From: Clostridia bacterium
Lineage (GTDB): Bacteria > Bacillota > Clostridia > TANB77 > CAG-508
Assembly: GCA_900759475.1 (NCBI GenBank)
Contig: CAAEVK010000002.1
Location: forward strand, 1-7,004
Direction of reading: 5' to 3'
DNA length: 7,004 nt
Shown in pieces: positions 1 to 6,395 of the stretch. A program made the position numbers and the translations under genes. The stretch's first letter is position 1. Each line of letters starts with the position of its first letter. Below the pieces are notes generated by a model. That model was not told where the DNA came from. It ran no database searches and worked only from the letters and a program-made list of their open reading frames with translations.

Positions 1-2616
1 ATTTTTCTTACACATTACCATATCATTTATATCATCTACTGGTATCCACACATATTGATTATATGTCTCCATTGCACTTATATGCTCTGCACTATCTTTT
101 TCTCCTGTTACTGGAGTTTCTGTTTGATATATTACTAATCCCCCTGCTATTGTATTTTCTCCTGCAATTTGAGATACTGTATATCCTACTGGTATTGGTG
201 CTGTTCTTTCTTTTGTTACTCCATATATTTCTGATGTCTCTGTTATTACTTGGGCTATTACTGTTGTTTTTTCTGTTACACTATATACACCAGATAAACC
301 GCCTGCATTATCTACTGTTCTTGCTTCTATTGTATAATTTGTTCCTGCTGTTAATCCACTAAATGTATGAGATGTTCCCGTAGCAATTGTTCCTGACCAT
401 GCTCCACTATTTATTCTATACTGGTATCCTGCTACTCCACTTATACTATCTGTTCCTCCGCTTGCTTTTACTGTTATACTATTTGTTGTTGAACTACTTT
501 CTATGCTTGTTGGTGCTGTTGGTGCTGTTTTATCTATATTGGTTATAGTTATGCTATTTACTGCTATTTCAGCTCCTAATATTTCATTATATAATCTTCC
601 ATATATTATTGTATTATTTTCACTTATTTTTAGACTCATTCCATTAATCCAGTTTCCATTTCCAACTTTGTATTGTATTACGTATCCTTCTGGTATATTG
701 TTATGGCTTAAGCTTATAATTATATCTTCACTTGTCCAATTTGGACTAGATGGAGTTTTACTAATTATTACTTTATTACTAGTTGTATCTTGTGTGTTTA
801 TATTGCTGTCCTTAGTTCCTATCAAAATAGTTCTAAAACTTGTAAAGTTATAAGGCGTTCCAGTGGCACTACATATTGTAAAAACAGAATTACCTACACG
901 ATTTCCAACTCTTGCAAAAAATGGGGATATTGTATTCGGGTATGGGTATTTTACGGCATTTCCTCTTTGCCAAGAAACAAGCTCATTTGTTTCATAGTTT
1001 GATGTTTCTAATATAGCATCCCCATATTTTTCTGTTGTAAGAACATTTTTATATATCTTATAATTTTCTTCTGAAGTATCTATATTACCTATCTTATATA
1101 CAGTTGCATACTTGGTGCTCTCTTTCCTATATGCTCCTGTTTGCTCATTAAATTCTGTAAATGACTTTCCTTCTTTTAATGCACTTTCTCCATTGGCTAT
1201 ATATGCTGCTGTGTGTTCGTTTGCACAGCCATTTAAATCAAACACTCCTGTTATATTGTTTGTACTACTTGCAGACACTCCTAAAGGAGTTGCTCCTGCA
1301 TAACCAGTAACACCATATATATGTTTTGTAGTATCATTTATATTTTTTGTGTTTTCTGTAATTATTGCATTATTTACTCCAAAAGTACTATGTGCCAAAT
1401 ATACTATTGCCCCATATTCGCTATTCTTGCTTAAATGACTATCTGTTGTTAGAGGATTTAGACCATAAAATTGGTTTGCTTTTGCAATATTTTGTGAAAT
1501 GGTGTAACAATCTCCTATTCCAATTACATTGTAAGCATATGTTAAAGGTTTAAATACTGGATAAGATATTTTTTGTGTTGCATAATTTGTTTCTGTAAGA
1601 TTTTGCCCTAATGCATTTGTTGTAAAACTTGGAGAAAATGATGTATAGTTATAATTAGAATATATTACAGTATCATCTCCATTTGTTAGTATATCATTAC
1701 TATCTATTGTACTTGCTTGAAATCCTGCTAAATATTTTGAAACCCAAAAACCTGGGATTTCTTCGTCCCATTCACCATTCTTAAAATCATTTTCTTTTCC
1801 ATTGGTAAATGCGGGATGAATATAATCATAATCAGCATCTGGTGTAGTTTGTAATGTTTTAATAAATTTAATATATATTTCTGAAGCTTCTGCAGTTCCT
1901 GGATTTTCTATTTTATATTCATATCTAGGTATCCATACCCAATAGCTACCATCTTTAGTTTTTGCATTTGCCCATTTATTAGCATAATAATCATACCATT
2001 TGTCCAAATCGTTTTGATTGTTCTTATTTAGCACCTGTTCATTTCCATTTTCATCCCAATAAATAGGTGTCATTCCCTCTAATAATTGTGGAGAATTTAC
2101 TTTTTTGGCTTCATTCCAACTTCCATTTGAAATATTACTAAAATTTTCTTCTACCGAAACTTCACTATATTCTCTTGGCAATGTATAATATTTTTTTCCT
2201 TCTACTTCTACACCATCTAAATAATAAATTGTTAGTGTTTTTTCATTAATAACAAATGTTCCTTTTGTTTTAAGTTTAACATCTCCTGTTACATTAAAAG
2301 TTCCACTATTTTGACTTGTAGACACATAATAATATTCATTATTGTCATTTGGATTACGAACATCACTAATCTTTTCTAAAACTTCATTCGTGTTTGTATA
2401 TTTATTTCCTAACGGAACTGTTCCGTTTTGTATATAATAAGATTTGTATTTTTCTTCTAATAATGTTAGGTCGTTATATAGGTCATCTAACTCTTCCATT
2501 TGATTTCTATTTAACACATTATACCCTATTGTTGTAGATAATATTAACATAATTAATATTATAATGACTAAAGAAATTAATGTGACGCCTTTTGAATTAT
2601 TCTTTTGTTTTGCCAT
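1..2616 (-). CDS. Large pilin-like surface protein with FGE/C-type-lectin-fold, OmpL47-like and FN3 modules; 3' end outside the window
   Basis: The frame stays open for 872 codons from ATG 2616 to the window edge, so the C-terminus is missing. The start follows a GATGGTG Shine-Dalgarno-like stretch. Residues 10-34 are a class III prepilin-type leader and membrane helix (KG^VTLISLV), with serine where type IV pilins usually carry Glu5. Residues 38-70 resemble a pseudopilin helix ending in an 'NGTVPLG' turn. Residues about 225-598 look like a formylglycine-generating-enzyme/C-type-lectin fold: WVWIPRYEYKI at 226, GFWVSKY, GVFDLNGC near 460, PFFARVG near 569 and a closing SFRTILI at 595. About 620-694 resembles an OmpL47-type beta domain, and 695-782 is a fibronectin type III domain (opening DKTAPTAPT). 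YVWIPVDDI near 857 appears to open a second lectin-fold domain. Probably a surface-anchored binding protein or adhesin. Domain calls rest on motif recognition only; the ligand is unknown. It starts 27 bases after spoIVFB and may be read through from it. Confidence 0.8.
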   Translation of the reverse strand, partial: MAKQKNNSKGVTLISLVIIILIMLILSTTIGYNVLNRNQMEELDDLYNDLTLLEEKYKSYYIQNGTVPLGNKYTNTNEVLEKISDVRNPNDNNEYYYVSTSQNSGTFNVTGDVKLKTKGTFVINEKTLTIYYLDGVEVEGKKYYTLPREYSEVSVEENFSNISNGSWNEAKKVNSPQLLEGMTPIYWDENGNEQVLNKNNQNDLDKWYDYYANKWANAKTKDGSYWVWIPRYEYKIENPGTAEASEIYIKFIKTLQTTPDADYDYIHPAFTNGKENDFKNGEWDEEIPGFWVSKYLAGFQASTIDSNDILTNGDDTVIYSNYNYTSFSPSFTTNALGQNLTETNYATQKISYPVFKPLTYAYNVIGIGDCYTISQNIAKANQFYGLNPLTTDSHLSKNSEYGAIVYLAHSTFGVNNAIITENTKNINDTTKHIYGVTGYAGATPLGVSASSTNNITGVFDLNGCANEHTAAYIANGESALKEGKSFTEFNEQTGAYRKESTKYATVYKIGNIDTSEENYKIYKNVLTTEKYGDAILETSNYETNELVSWQRGNAVKYPYPNTISPFFARVGNRVGNSVFTICSATGTPYNFTSFRTILIGTKDSNINTQDTTSNKVIISKTPSSPNWTSEDIIISLSHNNIPEGYVIQYKVGNGNWINGMSLKISENNTIIYGRLYNEILGAEIAVNSITITNIDKTAPTAPTSIESSSTTNSITVKASGGTDSISGVAGYQYRINSGAWSGTIATGTSHTFSGLTAGTNYTIEARTVDNAGGLSGVYSVTEKTTVIAQVITETSEIYGVTKERTAPIPVGYTVSQIAGENTIAGGLVIYQTETPVTGEKDSAEHISAMETYNQYVWIPVDDINDMVMCKKN

Positions 2617-2643
2617 TTTTACACCATCTTTCGTTAATTTATA

Positions 2644-3280
2644 TTATACTTTTAAGTTTCTTTGTTTTCTATCTTTTTCTATTATTCTGTTTACTCTGGC
2701 TTTTATTTTATATTTTTTGTTTTCCATTATTACTATAAACCATAAAAAAGCAATAAAAATAAATATAGCCATATTCTTAAAATAAATTATACCGATACTT
2801 GCTAAAAATGTCAATGTTATAACAGTTACATTTGCTACTTTATTTACTAATTTCATATTTTCTTTTTTTGGATTTTTTATTTCTAATATTGATTTTATAA
2901 TTCTTCCTCCATCTAATGGATAAATTGGTATTAAATTAAATATTGCTATTATCCAGTTAGAATATATCATTAAATTTTGAAAAGATACATGTCGCCAAAA
3001 AATAAAAAATATGGCTAATACTATATTAATCAGAGGCCCTGCTAATGCAATCAATAAATTACAAACTGCTTTTTTATGATTTGTTTGAAAAGTAATGGAC
3101 ACTCCGTAATGGCATAATTTCCATTTTTTTAGGATTTAGTCCTAATATTATTCCTGTTAGCAAATGTGTTAATTCGTGAATTAAAATAAAGAACATTAAT
3201 ATCCAATATATTCTAAATTGATTTGTTAGCAAAAATAGAATCATAATCAAAAATATTTTTAAATCTATCTTTATCTTCAT
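2644..3280 (-). CDS. spoIVFB: SpoIVFB-like M50 intramembrane metalloprotease, split by an apparent +1 frameshift at CGG 3106-3104
   Basis: Site-2 protease family. In Bacillus, SpoIVFB cleaves pro-sigma-K in the membrane around the forespore. ATG 3280 has an AGGAGG site 5 bases upstream. The first frame encodes the HELTH zinc motif (H35, E36, H39) between membrane helices, runs to EIMPL at residues 54-58, meets CGG, and ends at TAA 3074 after ten more codons. The +1 frame continues as G59-VSITF, LAGPLIN near 80-85 and NLIPIYPLDGGR at 115-126, which supplies the aspartate ligand (D123). Joined by skipping one C, the product is 211 residues. Both halves are needed for an active site. The joined protein is shorter than the roughly 290-residue Bacillus enzyme and lacks a C-terminal CBS domain. 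It lies 23 bases after the SpoIVFA-like gene, the classic pairing. It could be a pseudogene, a sequencing artefact or a recoded gene; the last is favoured because deoD shows the same break. Confidence 0.85.
3104..3106 (-). other. Candidate +1 frameshift / four-base codon site in spoIVFB (CGG)
   Basis: Reading on the minus strand, CCA TTA CGG AGT becomes CCA TTA (C) GGA GTG TCC, changing PLRSV into PLGVSI, as expected for this part of the protease. The unshifted frame stops 30 bases after the site. CGG occurs in frame in this window only here and in deoD. Confidence 0.7.
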
Positions 3281-3303
3281 TTTTCCTCCTAATTATAACA
3301 AGT

Positions 3304-4197
3304 TTAAAAATCTAACAAATCATCTGGATTAACTAGGTTTTCATTTTTTCTAACTTCAAAATGTAAATGGGCACCTGTTACATTTCCTGTAGCACCTACT
3401 TCTCCCAGTTCTTGTCCTTGTACAATTTCTTGTCCTTCTGTAACATAAATTTTATGGCAATGTGCATATAAAGTTATTACATCATCTTTTTGTATTTTTA
3501 TATGATTTCCATAGTCTCCTTGACTTGATACTAAAATTACTTTCCCCTCCATAGCAGCAACAAACACAGTTCCTGTATTTGCTGCAATATCTATTCCTGT
3601 ATGATATTTAGGAACTGTTTCGGTTGTTGGATTTCGTAATCCAAATCGAGAAGTAATTGTTCCTGTAAGAGGTTTTATTAATGAATATTTTTGTTTTATG
3701 TCTTCTGCATCTGTTTGTGGCTGACTTAAAGAACTACATTCTTCTGGTAAACTTTGTTCTGTTACGGATAGTGTATCGATTTGTGTTTGTGGTTCTTGTT
3801 CTTGGATTGTTACAACATCTTGATTTTCTTCTTCTGTTTGATTTTCCTCTTGCATTGTTTGTATTTCATTTATGGGAATATCATTTTTATTTTTTATTAA
3901 ATTCATAACATACTCGTATTGAGATTGTAAATTTATATCGTAGGATAACACTTCTTTTGTTTTATTTAAAAAATTTTCAGAAAATATGTAATTACTATTT
4001 TTAATTAAATAAAAAATAAAATAAATGACTAAACAAATGGCAATTTGTAATATCATTTTTTTAAATAATTTATAATCTTTTCTATCATCATTTACATTTA
4101 CTCTTGCTTGTACTCTATTTGTATTTTCTTGTTGTCTTCTACTGTAAATTTCTTCTGCTCTTCTTATTTTTTCATCAACACTTACAGTTCTTTCCAT
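3304..4197 (-). CDS. spoIVFA: Membrane-anchored M23 (LytM) peptidase, SpoIVFA-like
   Basis: 297 residues; ATG 4197 follows GGAGG by 7 bases. Residues 1-47 are a charged cytoplasmic tail, 48-66 a single membrane helix, 67-170 a Glu/Gln-rich linker, and 175-297 an M23 domain: TSRFGLRNP at 182, HTGID (H199, D203), YAHCH (H246, H248) and AHLHFE (H277, H279). All the zinc and catalytic histidines expected of an active LytM-type endopeptidase are visible, so it may cut peptidoglycan rather than being purely structural. In Bacillus, SpoIVFA has this architecture and holds and inhibits SpoIVFB in the outer forespore membrane; the position directly before spoIVFB supports the same role here. Sequence similarity of the N-terminal half to SpoIVFA is not evident to me, so the name rests on architecture and position. 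The alternative is a generic membrane M23 peptidase. A sigma-E-like promoter precedes it. Confidence 0.8.
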   Translation of the reverse strand: MERTVSVDEKIRRAEEIYSRRQQENTNRVQARVNVNDDRKDYKLFKKMILQIAICLVIYFIFYLIKNSNYIFSENFLNKTKEVLSYDINLQSQYEYVMNLIKNKNDIPINEIQTMQEENQTEEENQDVVTIQEQEPQTQIDTLSVTEQSLPEECSSLSQPQTDAEDIKQKYSLIKPLTGTITSRFGLRNPTTETVPKYHTGIDIAANTGTVFVAAMEGKVILVSSQGDYGNHIKIQKDDVITLYAHCHKIYVTEGQEIVQGQELGEVGATGNVTGAHLHFEVRKNENLVNPDDLLDF

Positions 4198-4232
4198 GTA
4201 AAAACCTCCTTCTTCATTTGTTGATTAATTAA

Positions 4233-4260
4233 AATATATGCTTGGATTTATTTTTTATGA
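4233..4260 (-). promoter_or_regulatory. Candidate sigma-E-type sporulation promoter for the spoIVFA-spoIVFB operon
   Basis: On the minus strand, TCATAAA (4260-4254) fits the sigma-E -35 pattern KMATAWW, and after 13 bases CATATATT (4240-4233) matches 7 of the 8 positions of CATACANT. Predicted transcription would begin near 4226, about 30 bases before ATG 4197 and just ahead of the ribosome-binding site. In Bacillus the spoIVF operon is sigma-E dependent, so the match is in the expected place. AT-rich DNA gives chance matches, so this is a prediction. Confidence 0.5.
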
Positions 4261-4275
4261 TAATATTGTACAAAA

Positions 4276-4360
4276 ATTGAATGCCAGAAAACAAAGATTA
4301 AGTTATAAGAACGTTTTAAGAGTATTCTTTAACTTTTATTTTAGATTTCTGACATTCAAT
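4276..4360. repeat. Long imperfect inverted repeat between the tail-anchored protein gene and spoIVFA
   Basis: Outer arms 4276-4290 (ATTGAATGCCAGAAA) and 4346-4360 (TTTCTGACATTCAAT) pair at 14 of 15 positions, the exception being a possible G-U pair. An inner arm, AAGTTATAAGAA, pairs with TTCTTTAACTT with one bulge. On the minus strand the structure is followed by a short T run, so it may terminate transcription of the upstream gene, although the stem is AU-rich. It could also be a small repeated element or a structured RNA. It lies just upstream of the candidate sigma-E promoter. Confidence 0.5.
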
Positions 4361-4390
4361 TAATTTATTTTAGATTAAAGCAAAAATATT

Positions 4391-4726
4391 CTATCTCATG
4401 TTACAAAATAAAATTGCTTGTACTACCATTAGAACTAACAAAGCAATGGAAAAAAACCTCGCTTTTTTATATTTTTGCTCTATGTTTTTTACTTTTTTTG
4501 CTTTTTTATTTTTTTCTATTTCGGAAATATAACTTGAAATAACAAGTTCTGCTTCTTTTACAATATATTCATTTGAATTCATTCTGCATTGAACAGCTTC
4601 TTTCTTTTCTACTTGCTGGGTTATTTCTATTTTCTTATTTCTCTTTAATACAACAATTGCTTCTTCTATCATATTAGAAGGTAAATTTTTTAATACTATC
4701 ATATTTTTTAATTGTTTATTTTCCAT
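4391..4726 (-). CDS. Small tail-anchored membrane protein, unknown function
   Basis: 111 residues; ATG 4726 has AGGAGG a short distance upstream. Residues 1-35 form a compact region with IVLKNLPSNMIEEAIVVLK, a pattern I associate with uncharacterised small clostridial proteins. Residues 50-90 are charged and helical, probably coiled coil, rich in Lys and Glu. Residues 91-108 form one hydrophobic helix near the C-terminus, with only NMR after it, so the bulk should face the cytoplasm. No catalytic motif is visible and I cannot name the family. It follows yyaC by 63 bases on the same strand, and a hairpin overlaps its ribosome-binding site, so it may be expressed with the sporulation genes. That link is inference from position. 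Confidence 0.75.
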   Translation of the reverse strand: MENKQLKNMIVLKNLPSNMIEEAIVVLKRNKKIEITQQVEKKEAVQCRMNSNEYIVKEAELVISSYISEIEKNKKAKKVKNIEQKYKKARFFSIALLVLMVVQAILFCNMR

Positions 4727-4734
4727 AACTTCCT

Positions 4735-4777
4735 CCTAGAAAAAAGTGATACTTTAATTTTTTCCAATTTTTCTAGG
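4735..4777. promoter_or_regulatory. Inverted repeat overlapping the ribosome-binding site of the tail-anchored protein gene
   Basis: CCTAGAAAAA (4735-4744) and TTTTTCTAGG (4768-4777) are perfect 10-base inverted arms with a 23-base loop holding a smaller AAAGT/ACTTT hairpin. On the minus strand the proximal arm ends in ...CTAGG, the first bases of the AGGAGG site. The structure could act as a weak yyaC terminator or could mask the downstream start. Both are inference. Confidence 0.4.
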
Positions 4778-4789
4778 AATATACATATC

Positions 4790-5329
4790 TTAATTAAACT
4801 CTATAGAAGATATGATTCCACTTGCTACTGTATCTGCCATTTTCATTACTAAACCTAAATTTGTGTTTTGTAAACGTTTAAAATTATATTGTGCAACACA
4901 AGTATTTTTGGCAACTACACCTTGTATACTCATATCTCCCACATAAACTTTTTTGTTTCTTACACTTGTGCCTAAATAAATTCCTTCTTTAGAAACAATA
5001 ATATCTCCTACACTTCTTCGAACGGAAAGAGCAGAATCAATAGAAACAATAAATGGATTTTTGTAATTTTTTTGTATGTATTCAATAGCATTTAAAATGT
5101 TTGTATTACTTACTGTTTCGTCTAGGTCTCCAATAATCTCTACTTTTTGAATATGATTCAAAGCATTTTTTAATTTATATCCTACTAATGGTCCAAAAGC
5201 ATCTCCTGTCACCTTATCTGTTCCAATACACAAAAAAATAATATTAGAATATAATTTATTTTTGGTTAACTGGCAAATGGTATTACTAAATTGATTAGCA
5301 AAAAAAGAATATAATTTTTGTTCTTGCAT
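4790..5329 (-). CDS. yyaC: YyaC family spore protease-related protein (DUF1256)
   Basis: 179 residues, close to family length; ATG 5329 follows a GGAG site. The segment FLCIGTDKVTGDAFGPLVG at residues 32-50 is the signature of this family, which shares a fold with the germination protease GPR and hydrogenase-maturation proteases; D38 and D43 are candidate active-site acids. IDSALS at 97-102 and VGDMSIQGVV at 130-139 are further conserved loops, and MADTVASGI near the end is typical. The family is found in spore-formers, and its substrate is not established. It stands alone between small genes, 60 bases after its upstream neighbour, and a weak forespore-type promoter match lies in that gap. 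I am confident of the family and much less so of any proteolytic activity. Confidence 0.88.
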   Translation of the reverse strand: MQEQKLYSFFANQFSNTICQLTKNKLYSNIIFLCIGTDKVTGDAFGPLVGYKLKNALNHIQKVEIIGDLDETVSNTNILNAIEYIQKNYKNPFIVSIDSALSVRRSVGDIIVSKEGIYLGTSVRNKKVYVGDMSIQGVVAKNTCVAQYNFKRLQNTNLGLVMKMADTVASGIISSIEFN

Positions 5330-5351
5330 TTTTCTCCATCCTTTACACTTC

Positions 5352-5379
5352 TATAATTCTTTAAGTTTATTTATATGCA
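5352..5379 (-). promoter_or_regulatory. Weak candidate forespore (sigma-F/G-like) promoter before yyaC
   Basis: On the minus strand, TGCATA (5379-5374) resembles a forespore -35, and AATTATA (5358-5352) matches the sigma-G -10 pattern CATWMTA at six of seven positions, with a 15-base spacer that may be short for sigma-G. A transcript would start about 15-20 bases before the yyaC ribosome-binding site. In AT-rich DNA this is only suggestive. Confidence 0.2.
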
Positions 5380-5389
5380 AGAATAAAAA

Positions 5390-5650
5390 TCATATTCTTT
5401 TTCTATTACTAATTATAATATTAACCGTTTGACTATTTTTATATTTTGTTACAATATCACTTGAAAAATTAGCTAATTCTTCTGATATTAAAATAGTATC
5501 ATAATTATTTTTTACACATTGTTTTATTTGATAATCTGTTTGTTCTAAGTCCTCTAATTCGTATACTTTTGTGCCAAAAGCTTTAAAAACTCTAAAACTA
5601 TCTTCATCATTTTTTGCTTTAATACATACTATTTTCAAACTAATCACCAT
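5390..5650 (-). CDS. Small cytoplasmic protein, possibly V-type ATPase subunit F-like; start uncertain
   Basis: Up to 86 residues. The body reads as an alpha/beta protein: an opening strand LKIVCIKAKN, a middle FGTKVYELEDL, then YDTILISEELA and VNIIISNRKRI. The strand-helix order and the ILISEELA element recall the small F subunit of V-type ATP synthases, but no other ATPase gene is present, so I treat this as fold resemblance only. ATG 5650 has no clear ribosome-binding site. TTG 5638, four codons in, is preceded by GGTGAT with four bases between and gives the more natural start MKIVCIKAKN (82 residues). It lies 27 bases after deoD and 60 before yyaC on the same strand. Function unknown. Confidence 0.65.
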   Translation of the reverse strand: MVISLKIVCIKAKNDEDSFRVFKAFGTKVYELEDLEQTDYQIKQCVKNNYDTILISEELANFSSDIVTKYKNSQTVNIIISNRKRI

Positions 5651-5677
5651 TTTTATTGTTGGTAAATTGTTTTTGTT

Positions 5678-6395
5678 TTATACACAATTTGTTAAAGTTT
5701 CTAATCCTAGTTTTATCATTTCATTTAATGACTTTTCTCTTTGATCTGATGTTAGTTCCTCAATATAATTTAGTGGTGGCATCATATTAGATACAGTTAA
5801 TATGCAGGTTGCATTTTTATGCAAGTGTTTTGCATTGGCAAACAATGCAAAGCTTTCCATTTCTGTTACAATACAACGATGTTTATCTTTTTCTTCCCAT
5901 TTGGTATTTTGGCTATAAAACACATCACTGCATAAAACATTTCCTTTGTGTAACATAATATTATTTTGACTTGCAGTCACTTCTACTTTTTTATTTAGTA
6001 TTGCACTTGCTGGTAGTATCTCCTCATTATTAGCATCCAAAATTTTAGCATAAGTAGATTTGCTATATGAATTTTCAGTTAATACAATATCCAAGACTTT
6101 AATATCTTCTTGGTAAGAGCCACAAGTTCCAATTCGAATAATATTTTCAACTTCATAAAATTGATATAATTCATAAGAATAAATTCCCATACTTGGATTT
6201 CCCATACCGTGATGCCATAACAGTTATTGGTTTTCCTTTGTATTGACCTGTATAAGCATAAATATTTCTAATAGAACTAACTAATTGATAATTACTTAAA
6301 AAGTTTTCTGCAATATATTTTGCTCTTAACGAATCTCCTGGCATCAAAACATTTTTAGCAATTTCTTCTTTTTTGGCACTAATGTGTGGTGTCAT
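5678..6395 (-). CDS. deoD: Purine nucleoside phosphorylase (DeoD, hexameric type), split by an apparent +1 frameshift at CGG 6209-6207
   Basis: Phosphorolysis of purine (deoxy)nucleosides for base salvage, in the cytoplasm. ATG 6395 has AGGAGGG upstream. The first frame gives MTPHISAKKE, LMPGDSLRAKYIAE (phosphate-binding Gly20 and Arg24), Arg43 and GKPITVMAS (to residue 62), then CGG, and stops at TAG/TAA-type codon 6171. The +1 frame continues GMGNPSMGIYSYEL, IIRIGTCGS (Arg87), CSDVFYS, TEMESFALF (Glu180) and an ERQ-like Arg219. Skipping one C gives 238 residues, against 239 for E. coli DeoD, and VMAS-GMGNPS aligns with E. coli VMGH-GMGIPS without a gap. The catalytic Asp of TVSD (Asp204 in E. 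coli) is Asn203 here, which is unusual and could reduce or alter activity. The gene overlaps the upstream membrane-protein gene by 17 bases, implying translational coupling. Pseudogene, sequencing error and recoding all remain possible. Confidence 0.88.
6207..6209 (-). other. Candidate +1 frameshift / four-base codon site in deoD (CGG)
   Basis: On the minus strand, GCA TCA CGG TAT becomes GCA TCA (C) GGT ATG GGA, changing ASRYG into ASGMGNP, the conserved loop of DeoD. Without the shift, translation ends about 36 bases on. This is the second of only two in-frame CGG codons in the window; the other has the same effect in spoIVFB. Confidence 0.7.

Noticed and set aside
63..362. Plus-strand open frame rich in leucine
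   Set aside because: It is the antisense shadow of the FN3 and C-terminal part of the large minus-strand protein; low-complexity composition and no ribosome-binding site.
2564..2785. Plus-strand open frame of 73 codons across the pilin gene start
   Set aside because: It lies over the prepilin leader and the spoIVFB end, both well supported on the other strand.
3074..3280. Two separate genes for the HELTH-containing and PLDGGR-containing halves of SpoIVFB
   Set aside because: Both motifs belong to one active site, the second half has only a GTG codon with no proper start signal, and the join is exact with one base skipped.
2644..3280. A classical programmed frameshift of prfB or dnaX type
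   Set aside because: No in-frame stop or slippery run at the site and no upstream Shine-Dalgarno-like stimulator; the rare CGG codon is the only shared feature.
5379..5399. AAGAATA/TATTCTT hairpin at the end of the small gene before yyaC
   Set aside because: Seven A/T-rich pairs without a T run on the minus strand; too weak to call a terminator.
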